Assembly: GCA_016841365.1 (NCBI GenBank)
Contig: JAENZI010000004.1
Coordinates: 62,001-126,000 of the forward strand
Direction: 5' to 3'
DNA: 64,000 nt
Origin: Anaerolineaceae bacterium
Lineage (GTDB): Bacteria > Chloroflexota > Anaerolineae > Anaerolineales > Anaerolineaceae
The translations under genes and the position numbers were made by a program. The notes under the pieces were generated by a model. That model searched no databases and had not been told where the DNA came from. It saw nothing but the letters and a program-made list of their open reading frames with translations. Shown piece by piece: positions 1 through 8,468 of the stretch. The stretch's first letter is position 1, and each line of letters begins with the position of its first letter.

Positions 1-25
1 CGACCGCAATTCCTTTTCTTTCCAT
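1..25 (-). CDS. Start of an unidentified gene, cut by the window edge
   Basis: Reading leftwards, an ATG is preceded by a GAGGAG ribosome-binding site about 11 bases away, and the frame stays open to the window edge (first residues MERKGIAV). It lies just downstream of the carbamoyltransferase gene in the same direction, so it is probably the next gene of that operon. Eight residues do not identify it. Confidence 0.5.
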
Positions 26-62
26 ACTGTTAAAAACTCCTCATTTTTTATTGTGATTAAAT

Positions 63-1043
63 TTACGCCATTGTCAGCGCCATGACGGCTTTCTGTGCAT
101 GCAGCCGGTTTTCTGCTTCATCATAAACGACTGACTGCGGCCCGGTGATAACGCCATCGGTGACTTCGATGTTGCGGTCTGCTGGCAGAGGGTGCATATA
201 GATGGCATCTTCTTTAGCCAGTGCCATTTTCTGTTCGTCGGTGATCCAGCTTTCATACTTATTGGTCACCTTGGTGATCTCATCTGGGTCGCTGGTGGTG
301 ACAAGCGGTCCCCAGGATTTAGCATAGACGATATCGGCATCTTTGAAGCCCTCTTCCATGTTATCTACAACTTCAAAGCCGGTCTTATACTTGCGTGCTT
401 GTTCACGCGCCTGGTCCATAATTTCGGGCATCAATTCAAACTCCGGCGGGTGTGCCAGGGTGACGTCCAGCCCAAAGCGCGGCATTTGTAAGATCAGCGA
501 TTGCGGAACGGAGATCGGTTTGGCATAAGATGACGCATAAGCCCAGGAGACAACGATCTTCTTGCCTCGCAAGTCACGGCCTTTCTTCTCCCAAATGGTC
601 ATCAGGTCTGCCAGGCATTGGTGTGGGTGATAGACATCACATTGCATATTCAGGATGGGTGAACGGGATGCTTCGGCGACAAGGTTGAGATAGCGGTTGC
701 CGATGCCCCAGTCGCAGTGGCGGATGGCGATGCCGTCGAAATAACGGCCGAGGATCTCACCAATTTCTTTTTCAGTGTCGCCGTGAGAAATCTGTGTAGT
801 CTTTGATTCAATGAAGGCAGCATGCCCGCCTAATTGCGCCATGCCGGCTTCAAAGCTGCAGCGTGTGCGTGTGCTGGAAAAGAAGAACAACATACCGAGA
901 ACCTTATCACGCAGGTAGGCGTGCGGTTGCCCCAGGGCACGTTTCATTTTCAGGTCAAAAGCCACATCAAGGACGGTTTCAACTTCTTCTTTGCTAAAAT
1001 CCAGGTCACTGATCAGGTCTCGACCGCGTAAGTTTGTGATCAT
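63..1043 (-). CDS. ygeW: YgeW-type carbamoyltransferase (aspartate/ornithine carbamoyltransferase superfamily)
   Basis: The 326-residue protein has both halves of the superfamily. The carbamoyl-phosphate motif STRTR lies at about residues 57-61 and an HCD/CDVYHPHQ region follows in the middle. The C-terminal signature is HPLP followed by DEAENRLHAQKA. The family norm for ornithine carbamoyltransferase is HCLP in that loop. The change to HPLP, and KSWG in place of the usual SMG loop, place it with YgeW-like enzymes whose amine substrate is not settled. Its neighbours fit: genes of this type commonly travel with YgeY hydrolases and SsnA-like deaminases in anaerobic purine-degradation clusters. 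A role in forming or splitting a carbamoylated intermediate to yield carbamoyl phosphate is inference. It could also be an unusual ornithine carbamoyltransferase. Confidence 0.8.
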   Translation of the reverse strand: MITNLRGRDLISDLDFSKEEVETVLDVAFDLKMKRALGQPHAYLRDKVLGMLFFFSSTRTRCSFEAGMAQLGGHAAFIESKTTQISHGDTEKEIGEILGRYFDGIAIRHCDWGIGNRYLNLVAEASRSPILNMQCDVYHPHQCLADLMTIWEKKGRDLRGKKIVVSWAYASSYAKPISVPQSLILQMPRFGLDVTLAHPPEFELMPEIMDQAREQARKYKTGFEVVDNMEEGFKDADIVYAKSWGPLVTTSDPDEITKVTNKYESWITDEQKMALAKEDAIYMHPLPADRNIEVTDGVITGPQSVVYDEAENRLHAQKAVMALTMA

Positions 1044-1102
1044 AAAATTTCTCCTTGTTGACTAAATATGTGAATATGTTTTTTGGTTAACTTTCCAGTT
1101 TG

Positions 1103-1834
1103 TTACTGGTTAATACCGCCAATTTTACGGATGATGTGCAACCGGAAATACCCCGGAAGAAAATAACTGTAAGAAAGATCAACCGGGTGTCCATCAATAT
1201 CGAAGAGCAGACCGAATAACAGCAGCAACGTGTCGCCGCGTTGAATATCCAATGCTTTCGCAACATCGGCGTGGGCATGAACAGCACTGATTTCGGTTTT
1301 TGAGACAGATAGATTGGGTTTGCCATTCTGGAGCATCAGGTCGAGCACAGACCCTGTAAATTGTTGGGAGATGACTTGCGGGTCCAATATCCCTTCAGGC
1401 AGGATATCGATCAGGTAGGCTGCTGGTGCGTTTTCTGTTAAAATGACCCGTCGAATTTCAACCAGGCTATCCCCTACATTCAGATCTAATTTTTCCGCTT
1501 GTTTTTCGTCTGCCTGAATATGATTGATCTCAGAGTGCCCCATGGTGACATTCAACCCAATCTTTTCCGCCTGAGTTTCGATGCTTTCTAATACTTCAAG
1601 ACCAGTTTCAATGACCTGGGTGGGTCCGACCACAAACGTGCCCAAACCCTGCCTCCGGCGCAGTAAGCCCTGACTTTCAAAGGTGCGCATGGCTTCACGC
1701 AACGTTGCCCGTGAGACGTTCAGCGCCTCAGCGAGATCCGGTTCAGAAGGCAGCTTAGTGCCTTTGGGTGAGCTTTCGATGAGTTGGCTGAGCTCGTTTT
1801 GCAAGCGCTGATAAATTGAAAGTTCTTCGGTCAT
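1103..1834 (-). CDS. GntR/HutC-family regulator with UTRA domain
   Basis: An N-terminal winged helix-turn-helix (about residues 5-70, including LPSEPDLAEALNVSRATLREA) is followed by a C-terminal UTRA ligand-binding domain (about 95-240) typical of the HutC branch. The start is set at the inner ATG because AAGGGA stands at normal spacing before it; the 17 upstream codons have no such site. It sits inside the deaminase-hydrolase-carbamoyltransferase run, so it is the likely local regulator. The two TGTC-N-GACA palindromes upstream of the deaminase gene are plausible operators, since GntR proteins favour short TGT...ACA dyads. The effector is unknown; a purine breakdown product is a guess from context. 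Confidence 0.85.
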   Translation of the reverse strand: MTEELSIYQRLQNELSQLIESSPKGTKLPSEPDLAEALNVSRATLREAMRTFESQGLLRRRQGLGTFVVGPTQVIETGLEVLESIETQAEKIGLNVTMGHSEINHIQADEKQAEKLDLNVGDSLVEIRRVILTENAPAAYLIDILPEGILDPQVISQQFTGSVLDLMLQNGKPNLSVSKTEISAVHAHADVAKALDIQRGDTLLLLFGLLFDIDGHPVDLSYSYFLPGYFRLHIIRKIGGINQ

Positions 1835-1900
1835 AAAATAGTCCCTTAGCGGGTGATCGCTCCGGTTAATGCCACTTATGGGCACGGCAAATCGTATTGG

Positions 1901-3115
1901 TCATGAAGCCTGATCGATCAAATGACTGATGATCGCATAAAATCCAGTTGATTTAACAACATCATCCAGGTTGACGCTATCCAAATTCGTATGGGCAGTC
2001 TCTTCATCACCGGGGCCAAAACCAATCGATGGTATCCCTGCTTTGCCTGCCCAATAGATCCCGTTAGTAGAAAAATTCCACTTACCAGCAGGTGCTTCTT
2101 GCAACCCGATGATCTCTCGTGCTTTCAAGCCGGCTTTCACTAACGGGTGGTCTGCTTCCAACGCCCAGGCAGGGAAGTATTTATCCACAGGGAAAACGAA
2201 ACCGGTATAAGAAGGTTCGTCATAGAAAAGCGCTTCAAGTGTGATCAGGTCGGCATGCTCGGGCGGGATCAGCGATTGCACCTGGACAAGGGCATCTTCC
2301 TTGGTTTCGCCAAAGGTCAAACGCCGGTCGATGTAGATCACAGCCTCATCCGGCACGGCATTAATCGAGGGTGTTTTGACTTGCATGTCAGAAACGGTGA
2401 TCTTGCCATGGCCTAAAAATGGATGGTCGCCTAATTCTGGTTCCAAATCTCTGATACCTGCGATCACCGGTAAGAGAAGGTAGATGGCGTTTATGCCGAG
2501 ATGGTTAGAAGCAGCATGGGCAGAGCGGCCTTTTGCTGTGATCTTGAATTCAATCCTGCCCTTATGCCCGCGATAAACATTCATTTTGGTGGGTTCACCA
2601 ATCACAACATAGTCAGGGCGAACGCCGGGGTCAACTTCGACAAAACTGTTGGGTGCAATGCCGTCACACCACTCTTCCATGTTGCCGAAGTAGTAAGCCG
2701 TCCAGTCATCTAACAAACCCAGGTCCCTGGCGATTGCCAACCCGTACACCATGCCGGGTGTTGAGCCTTTTTCATCACAGGCACCTCTGCCATACAGAAC
2801 GTTATCCTCAACTTTCCCTTCAAAGGGGTCCCATTCCCAGGAGGCTGGGTCGCCGACTCCGACGGTGTCGATGTGCGAATCAAAGACGATCACACGCTCT
2901 CCGTCACCGATGCGGCCTAAAATGTTGCCCATCTTATCAAATCGGACTTCGTCATAAGCCAGTTTGTTCATTTCGAGGGCGATGCGTTCTCCAACAGGGC
3001 CAATTTGTGAGTCTATACTTGGGATGGCGACAATATCTCGGAGAAATTGAATGATCTCTGATTGATGTGAGGCGACTCTTTTCTGGATTAAATTTGCGAT
3101 TGTTTCGATTTCCAT
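1901..3115 (-). CDS. ygeY: YgeY-like M20 family metallohydrolase
   Basis: The 404-residue protein has the M20 di-zinc layout. His81 and Asp83 lie in DSHIDTV, Asp114 in GACDEKG is the bridging ligand, and Glu147-Glu148 in MEEWCDG supply the general base and a ligand. An IGEPT segment and a C-terminal ETAHTNLDSV histidine follow. A small dimerisation domain lies between the catalytic halves. It resembles the YgeY branch, annotated as selenium-metabolism-linked or putative deacetylase/desuccinylase-like. The companions YgeW and an SsnA-like deaminase support that branch. The substrate cannot be read from sequence; a ureido or amide intermediate of purine breakdown is inferred. Other possibilities are an acetylornithine deacetylase or succinyl-diaminopimelate desuccinylase. 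Confidence 0.83.
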   Translation of the reverse strand: MEIETIANLIQKRVASHQSEIIQFLRDIVAIPSIDSQIGPVGERIALEMNKLAYDEVRFDKMGNILGRIGDGERVIVFDSHIDTVGVGDPASWEWDPFEGKVEDNVLYGRGACDEKGSTPGMVYGLAIARDLGLLDDWTAYYFGNMEEWCDGIAPNSFVEVDPGVRPDYVVIGEPTKMNVYRGHKGRIEFKITAKGRSAHAASNHLGINAIYLLLPVIAGIRDLEPELGDHPFLGHGKITVSDMQVKTPSINAVPDEAVIYIDRRLTFGETKEDALVQVQSLIPPEHADLITLEALFYDEPSYTGFVFPVDKYFPAWALEADHPLVKAGLKAREIIGLQEAPAGKWNFSTNGIYWAGKAGIPSIGFGPGDEETAHTNLDSVNLDDVVKSTGFYAIISHLIDQAS

Positions 3116-3174
3116 GTCTATCCTTCAGGCTTTTCCTTTTGTTGATTTGCTGGGTCTGATCGGCGTGACAGTGC

Positions 3175-4560
3175 TCATCCATTCACAAGCCGGTGTGCGG
3201 CCTGGTTATGCTGCTGCACGAGGGTTGGTACATCCACAGTGGTCATGTGTCCGTCTTTGACGATGATCTTGCCGCCGACGATGTTGACATCCACCGTTTG
3301 AGGGGCACAGAACAGGGCAGCCGCAACCGGGTCGTGTAAACCGCCGGCATAGTCCAACCGGTTGAGGTTGATGGCGAACAGGTCAGCGCATTTGCCGATT
3401 TCTAAGGAACCAATATCTTCCCTGCCAAGCACTGCTGCGCCGCCGCGGGTGGCCATTTCGAGCACCTTCCGGGCGCTCATCAGGGGAGGTGCATCCTCAC
3501 CAGAGCGGGAGGCGCCCTGCACACCGGCACCAACCCTTGAGAGGAGCATGGCTAATCGCGCTTCGCAGAGCAAGTGAGAGCTGTCGTTGCTGGCAGAACC
3601 ATCCACACCGATGCCGACCTTGACGCCCATGGTGAGCATCTTCAAGATCGGGGCGATGCCGGATGCCAGGCGCATGTTTGAACCGGGGCAGTGTGCCACA
3701 CCGCAGCCTGTATGTGCATAAAGCTTGATCTCATCACCATTGACGTGCACGCTGTGGGCGAACCACACGTCATTCCCGATCCAATTGACTTCTTGCATGT
3801 AGGCTACCGGGCGGTGACCAAATTTTTCAATGCAGAAGTCTTCCTCGTCTTCGGTCTCTGCCAGGTGGGTGTGCAGGTGCACGCCGTATTCCCGGGCTAA
3901 AACAGCGGATTGGCGCATCAACTCAGTTGTGACAGAAAAAGGTGAGCAGGGCGCAAGCACGATCTGCACCATTGAACCGGGATTGGGGTTGTGATAGGTT
4001 TCGATCAGCCGCTGGCTGTCTTTGAGGATATGATCTTCAGTGTCCACAACGCTGTCCGGCGGCAAACCACCCTGGGATTCTCCCAAACTCATTGAGCCGC
4101 GCGAAGCATGCAGGCGCAAGCCAACTTCTGCAGCGGATTGTATTTCGTCATCCAGTTTTGAGCCATTGGGGAAGAGGTAGAGATGATCAGAGGCGGTGGT
4201 GCAGCCCGAAAGCGCTAATTCAGTGAGTGCAGTGCGGGTTGAGATGCGGATATCTTCCGGGGTGAGTCTTGCCCAGATCGGGTAATGGGTCACCAGCCAG
4301 TTGAAGAGATTGGCATCCTGTGCTGCCGGCACAGCGCGGGTGAGGGTTTGATAAAAATGATGATGGGTGTTGACAAAACCCGGGAAGACGATGTGCCCTC
4401 TGAGATCCAATATCTCATCCGCTTCTTGTGGCAGGTCCTGCAGATCCCCAATCCCCTGGATAAACCCATCCTTGATGAACAAGTTGGTGTGCTTGAGTTC
4501 ACGTCGCTGGCCGTCCATGGTGACCAATGTGTCGATATTCTTAAGTAATAAGGTGGTCAT
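3175..4560 (-). CDS. 8-oxoguanine deaminase / SsnA-like amidohydrolase
   Basis: This 461-residue amidohydrolase has the N-terminal metal site HHH at residues 66-68, a LHTHLAE histidine near 235, the FAHSVHV histidine and the GVDGSASND aspartate. These are the ligands of the ATZ/TRZ (guanine deaminase-like) subgroup, which has one metal. The length and the motif CPGSNMRLASG fit the 8-oxoguanine deaminase family, which converts 8-oxoguanine to urate; SsnA is a close relative. It is the first gene of the purine-like cluster, with GGAG five bases before the ATG, and the next gene follows after about 60 bases. The exact base deaminated is not proven. Confidence 0.82.
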   Translation of the reverse strand: MTTLLLKNIDTLVTMDGQRRELKHTNLFIKDGFIQGIGDLQDLPQEADEILDLRGHIVFPGFVNTHHHFYQTLTRAVPAAQDANLFNWLVTHYPIWARLTPEDIRISTRTALTELALSGCTTASDHLYLFPNGSKLDDEIQSAAEVGLRLHASRGSMSLGESQGGLPPDSVVDTEDHILKDSQRLIETYHNPNPGSMVQIVLAPCSPFSVTTELMRQSAVLAREYGVHLHTHLAETEDEEDFCIEKFGHRPVAYMQEVNWIGNDVWFAHSVHVNGDEIKLYAHTGCGVAHCPGSNMRLASGIAPILKMLTMGVKVGIGVDGSASNDSSHLLCEARLAMLLSRVGAGVQGASRSGEDAPPLMSARKVLEMATRGGAAVLGREDIGSLEIGKCADLFAINLNRLDYAGGLHDPVAAALFCAPQTVDVNIVGGKIIVKDGHMTTVDVPTLVQQHNQAAHRLVNG

Positions 4561-4583
4561 AGTTCTCCGTCTGAATTGGTGAG

Positions 4584-4646
4584 TTTGTCAGACATTTGCG
4601 TATTTTAGTTTAACGAGATTCTGCCATTCTGTCAATTGTCTGACAA
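4584..4646. promoter_or_regulatory. Pair of TGTC-N-GACA palindromes, candidate GntR operators
   Basis: Two short perfect dyads lie in the intergenic region ahead of the deaminase gene: TGTCAGACA at 4586-4594 and TTGTCTGACAA at 4636-4646. Their centres are about 51 bases apart, close to five helical turns. That spacing suits cooperative binding by a dimeric regulator of the GntR type encoded in the same cluster. Assignment to that protein is inference. Confidence 0.6.
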
Positions 4647-4673
4647 ATAATTTCATTAGGAGTTGTAACGTAT

Positions 4674-5465
4674 TTACTCTAAAGTTGGGAATAGCGATCT
4701 TTGATCCACACTCCATAAGGCGTGATCTAAGCCTACAGCCATCGCACCTGCCTTGAGCATCGCATCTGACTGCCAAGTTTCACTGACGCCGCCGCTGACG
4801 ATCAGCCGCAATCCCCTGGCAGCGAGAGTCTGCAGCGCCCGGAGTTGGATCGGGAACATCGCCGAGCCGTAAAGCCTGCCAGAAACCGTCTCATCGCCTT
4901 CAACGGGCAGCGATCCGCGCGGCGGTAGGAGGTGTACTGCAGCGGGGTGCTGTGCGATCAGCGTTTCCTGCAGCACAGGAATTTGATCTGCCTGCAGGCA
5001 GGGGATAATGGGCAATTCACCGAAAGCCGCTTCCATGAGATCTTCGAGTTGCGCTGCGTCACAATCGAGGGGCAACCCCAGTTCAATGGCGATGAGGTTT
5101 TCCAAGCCCTCAAGCATGCGCACCATATCAGCCAGTGTATTTGGGGAATCAATCAGCAAGTGGGCGATGACTGGCAGTGGCGCATTTGCCCAGCGGCGGC
5201 GGTGATGTTTGATTACGTTCCGGATCCCCGGGTTCGGCCAGCCCGTGTGTAACAAAAAGCCACCTTCGAAGGGCAGGCAGCAGCGGTTATTGGCAGGCTG
5301 GCGCGGCCTGCGGCTGATCGGGTTGGTGATGAAAGCACCTAAGGAGGTAATGAAAGGCGTTGTGCGTATATCCGGAGAAAAACCAAGTGAACCCGGGGTG
5401 TTTACATAAGGCGCAGTCATCTGCAGGTCCTGTTTGCGAAGGGGGGGGTCATCATCCAGCCACAT
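4674..5465 (-). CDS. Divergent dihydroorotate dehydrogenase-like flavoprotein (PyrD-like)
   Basis: The 263-residue TIM-barrel-type protein aligns with class 1 dihydroorotate dehydrogenases. GAFITNPISRRPR matches the flavin-site loop after strand 2, HTGWPNPGIRNV matches the following glycine-rich loop, and LIVSGGVSETWQSDAMLKAG matches the C-terminal phosphate-binding GG region. It is about 40 residues shorter than usual, and the NxNxPN catalytic region is replaced by IELGLP, so normal dihydroorotate oxidation is doubtful. The start is strongly supported by GGAGGTGATC five bases upstream, a near-perfect match to the 16S tail. The reading frame overlaps the preceding PyrK-like gene by 14 bases, implying translational coupling. 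A run of eight G (C in the coding sense) at 5441-5448 lies in the fifth to seventh codons and could cause slippage or assembly error. Confidence 0.7.
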   Translation of the reverse strand: MWLDDDPPLRKQDLQMTAPYVNTPGSLGFSPDIRTTPFITSLGAFITNPISRRPRQPANNRCCLPFEGGFLLHTGWPNPGIRNVIKHHRRRWANAPLPVIAHLLIDSPNTLADMVRMLEGLENLIAIELGLPLDCDAAQLEDLMEAAFGELPIIPCLQADQIPVLQETLIAQHPAAVHLLPPRGSLPVEGDETVSGRLYGSAMFPIQLRALQTLAARGLRLIVSGGVSETWQSDAMLKAGAMAVGLDHALWSVDQRSLFPTLE

Positions 5466-6153
5466 TGATCACCTCCGCTAACGGGAAGACCGGCCCGTCC
5501 TTGCAGATAAACCGCCAACCATGCTGCGTTTTGACCGAGCACACACCGCACTCACCCACACCGTGGCAGGGCATGGCGGTTCTCAGCAGAACCTGGCCAG
5601 AGAATGTTAATTTGGTATCACCAAGGATTGCTGAAAGAGCATTTAATCTCTCAAGGGGCAGGTCGACCGCAAGATAGTCCAACCAAGATAAATTCTCGGC
5701 AAATGCTGATAATGGAACGATTTCAACAATTGAGGGTATCCAGTTGAGAATGTCCTTATCCTTATGCGGGTCAATAAACAAGGTGAGGGAGGCGTTCTGT
5801 GCCAAAGCTGGTTTGATCAGCGGCAGCAATCGCAGCGGCGGAACTTCAAAAGCCAGCAAACCAACCCGACGGGCTGATTCAGGGATAATAAACCCATTTC
5901 CATGCGGAGGAAGCAGATTTAGTTGATCCCCGGGTAACCAGTTTTCAGGTAAGGGACTGACGCTCAAGCCGCTTTCTGGACCAATCACTCGAAATAAATT
6001 GATGGGCAGGGGTTGTATTATGCTATCGTCATCCCTCTGGCAGGGGAGATATTGCCCGGCTTGCGGCCATTGACTGCCTGGCAGGTCCAGAACACCGGAC
6101 CTTTCCTGCCCTGATTGGAAGACTTCAATGAGTTTAGCAGTAGTAGCTGCCAT
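5452..6153 (-). CDS. PyrK-like iron-sulfur flavoprotein subunit
   Basis: This 233-residue protein ends with CHGVGECGVCSV and ICKDGPVF, giving the Cys-x4-Cys-x2-Cys-x11-Cys pattern that binds the [2Fe-2S] cluster in PyrK, the electron-transfer subunit of type 1B dihydroorotate dehydrogenase. The ferredoxin-reductase-like FAD and NAD domains upstream are weakly conserved and the protein is a little short. It overlaps the PyrD-like gene downstream, as expected for a heterodimer. Both subunits are divergent, so the pair may serve a different oxidation than pyrimidine synthesis. Confidence 0.75.
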   Translation of the reverse strand: MAATTAKLIEVFQSGQERSGVLDLPGSQWPQAGQYLPCQRDDDSIIQPLPINLFRVIGPESGLSVSPLPENWLPGDQLNLLPPHGNGFIIPESARRVGLLAFEVPPLRLLPLIKPALAQNASLTLFIDPHKDKDILNWIPSIVEIVPLSAFAENLSWLDYLAVDLPLERLNALSAILGDTKLTFSGQVLLRTAMPCHGVGECGVCSVKTQHGWRFICKDGPVFPLAEVINVAG

Positions 6154-6181
6154 CTGCCCTCTCTGTACGTGTCCCTAGTAA

Positions 6182-7951
6182 TTATTCGAATCGAGCCGTA
6201 ATTTCCTGATGGAGCGTTTTCATTATTTCTTTGATTGCTTGCACAGCTTGATCTTGAGGGACAATCCAGCGTTCTTCCTGGTCGCGGCGTTTGAATTCAA
6301 AGCCGCCGTTTTGCAGGGCACGCGCGGAAACGGTGACCCGCAGCGGCAACCCGATCAGATCGGCATCGTTGAACTTCACCCCGGCGCGTTCATCACGGTC
6401 GTCAAATAAGGGTTCAATGCCTTCCTCATGCAATGCCTGATAGAGTTGTTCTGCGGCTTGTTCGGATGAGCCGTCTTTGGAAGGCAGCAGTACCAGGTGC
6501 ACCGGGTAAGGGGCAATGGTGACCGGCCAGATCAACCCGTGCTCATCATGATATTCTTCGGCGACGCAAGCCAGTAAGCGGCCTACACCAATTCCGTAGG
6601 ACCCCATGATGATGGGTTGGGCTTTCCCATCCTCATCTAAAAAAGTAGCCCCGAGCGCTTCTGTATAACGGGTGCCAAGCTTAAAGATGTTGCCGACCTC
6701 CACACCGCGTCGGGCGGAAAGAGTCCCTTCACACCGGGGGCAGACGTTGCCGTCCTCCGACAGGGCGATATCGGCGACGATATCCGGCTCATAATCCCGC
6801 CCCAGATTGGTGTTGCGCAGGTGATAGCCGGTTTGATTGGCACCGGCTACCAGGTTCTTACAGCTTGGGAGCAGATCATCCGCGACCACCAGCACGTTTT
6901 TCCGTTGGATGCCGATGGGAGAGGCATATCCCGGCATTGCCCCAACCGCCATGATCTCATCATCGGTGGCGGGGCGCAGGTTCTTAATGCTGCCTTTGCC
7001 CGCTGTGCCGACGACATTGACCAGTTTTGTCTCGTTGAGCGCCATATCGCCCCGCAGGACGGCAAAGATCAGCAAGGGTGATTGTTCGTCAGACATTTCT
7101 GCTGTAAAGAAGACCGCTTTTGCTGTGCGCGAGGCGGGAACATCCAGGAAGGCTGCCAGGTCTTTGATGGTTGAAACCTCAGGTGTGGCGACTTTTTCAA
7201 GGGGCAGCAGCGGTTCATCCGGAGGATCCGGTTTGTGAAAATCTGCCACCTGGCGGTTGGCGGCATAATCGCAGGTTTCGCAAAACATGAGTGTGTCTTC
7301 ACCCACTGGCGTCAGGTACATATATTCATGGGCTTCTTTGCCGCCCATCATGCCGGTATCTGAACCCACTGCCCTGACGGGCAGACCGCAGCGGTTGAAG
7401 ATGCGAAAGTATGCTTGGTAATGTGCCTGATATTGCTGATCCAACCCCTCCCAATCACGGTCGAGGCTGTAACTGTCGAGCATGGTGAACTCGCGCACTC
7501 GAATCAAGCCCGCCCTTGGGCGCGGGTCATCGCGGAATTTGGTCTGGACGTGGTAGATCAACTGGGGTAACTGGCGATAGGATTGGATCTCACGTCTCGC
7601 CAGGTCTGTGACGACTTCCTCATGGGTCATCGCTAAAACCATGTCGTGCTGGGTGCGGTCTTTGAAACGTGCCATTTCATCGCCGATTTGAGACCAGCGG
7701 CCTGTTTCCTGCCAGACATCTGCTGGGTGGACGACCGGCATGGTCAGTTCTTGCCCGCCGATGGCATTGATCTCTTCACGCATGATGTTTTCTATTTTGG
7801 TCATGGCACGGCGTGCCAGGGGCAGATAGGAAAAAATTCCCGCGCCTAATTGGCGGATAAAACCCGCCCTGAGCAGGAGTTTGTGGCTGGAAATTTCAGC
7901 TTCCGTCGGGTCTTCGCGCAGTGTGGTGCTGAACAGGCATGTCATCCGCAT
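6182..7951 (-). CDS. proS: Prolyl-tRNA synthetase
   Basis: The 589-residue protein is a bacterial-type ProRS. It begins with the class II motif 1 region (LLRAGFIRQLGAGIFSYLPL), carries motif 2 with FRDDPRPRAGLIRVREF, contains the long inserted editing domain between motifs 2 and 3 (about residues 230-400), and has motif 3 GSYGIGVGRLL followed by the anticodon-binding domain. It charges tRNA-Pro and clears misacylated alanine. It starts only three bases after the bactofilin gene, so the two are cotranscribed. Confidence 0.97.
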   Translation of the reverse strand: MRMTCLFSTTLREDPTEAEISSHKLLLRAGFIRQLGAGIFSYLPLARRAMTKIENIMREEINAIGGQELTMPVVHPADVWQETGRWSQIGDEMARFKDRTQHDMVLAMTHEEVVTDLARREIQSYRQLPQLIYHVQTKFRDDPRPRAGLIRVREFTMLDSYSLDRDWEGLDQQYQAHYQAYFRIFNRCGLPVRAVGSDTGMMGGKEAHEYMYLTPVGEDTLMFCETCDYAANRQVADFHKPDPPDEPLLPLEKVATPEVSTIKDLAAFLDVPASRTAKAVFFTAEMSDEQSPLLIFAVLRGDMALNETKLVNVVGTAGKGSIKNLRPATDDEIMAVGAMPGYASPIGIQRKNVLVVADDLLPSCKNLVAGANQTGYHLRNTNLGRDYEPDIVADIALSEDGNVCPRCEGTLSARRGVEVGNIFKLGTRYTEALGATFLDEDGKAQPIIMGSYGIGVGRLLACVAEEYHDEHGLIWPVTIAPYPVHLVLLPSKDGSSEQAAEQLYQALHEEGIEPLFDDRDERAGVKFNDADLIGLPLRVTVSARALQNGGFEFKRRDQEERWIVPQDQAVQAIKEIMKTLHQEITARFE

Positions 7952-7954
7952 CGG

Positions 7955-8416
7955 TCAGCCTTCCTCTTGTTGTGTTTCGGCTTCATCGGTGAGGGGTTCT
8001 TCCTCCGCAATCGTCTCAGCTGGCAGGTCCGAGAGGTCAATTTTTTCTTCCATCGTGATCTTGCCGCGCAAAAACGCGCCTTCATCGGTAGCAAAGGAAT
8101 GGGTGGTGACATCGCCATATACCCGGCCGGTGGCGCGAATTTCGAGTTTTTCTGCCTTGATTTGGCCATTCACGGAACCGGCAACGATGACTGTATCTGC
8201 CTGTAATTTTTCGCAGGTCACGCGCCCGGTTTCACCAACAATGACCATCCCGCGGATGGCGATTTCACCTTCCAACGCGCCCTCGATGCGCACACCGCCT
8301 TTGCCGCGCAGGTCGCCCTTCCAGTTGATGCCGGGGCCCAACACAGTTGTGACACGCTCAACAGGAGCGGTACCGGGAGAGAATGTGGGTTCGGGTTTCT
8401 TCTTGCCAAATAACAT
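7955..8416 (-). CDS. Bactofilin (polymer-forming cytoskeletal protein)
   Basis: The 153-residue protein has a short charged N-terminal tail and a core of repeating beta turns (about residues 28-118). The core includes GDLRGKGGVRIEGALEGEIA and repeated G-x-V-x-G spacings, the right-handed beta-helix pattern of DUF583 bactofilins. The C-terminal tail is rich in glutamate. Bactofilins self-assemble into filaments that localise cell-wall or envelope enzymes. It lies between the E2-like acyltransferase gene and proS on the same strand. Confidence 0.92.
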   Translation of the reverse strand: MLFGKKKPEPTFSPGTAPVERVTTVLGPGINWKGDLRGKGGVRIEGALEGEIAIRGMVIVGETGRVTCEKLQADTVIVAGSVNGQIKAEKLEIRATGRVYGDVTTHSFATDEGAFLRGKITMEEKIDLSDLPAETIAEEEPLTDEAETQQEEG

Positions 8417-8468
8417 TCGCTTGGCCTTTCTTTATAAATTGGTTAGATAAGTTCTTTTGGTAGATGTT

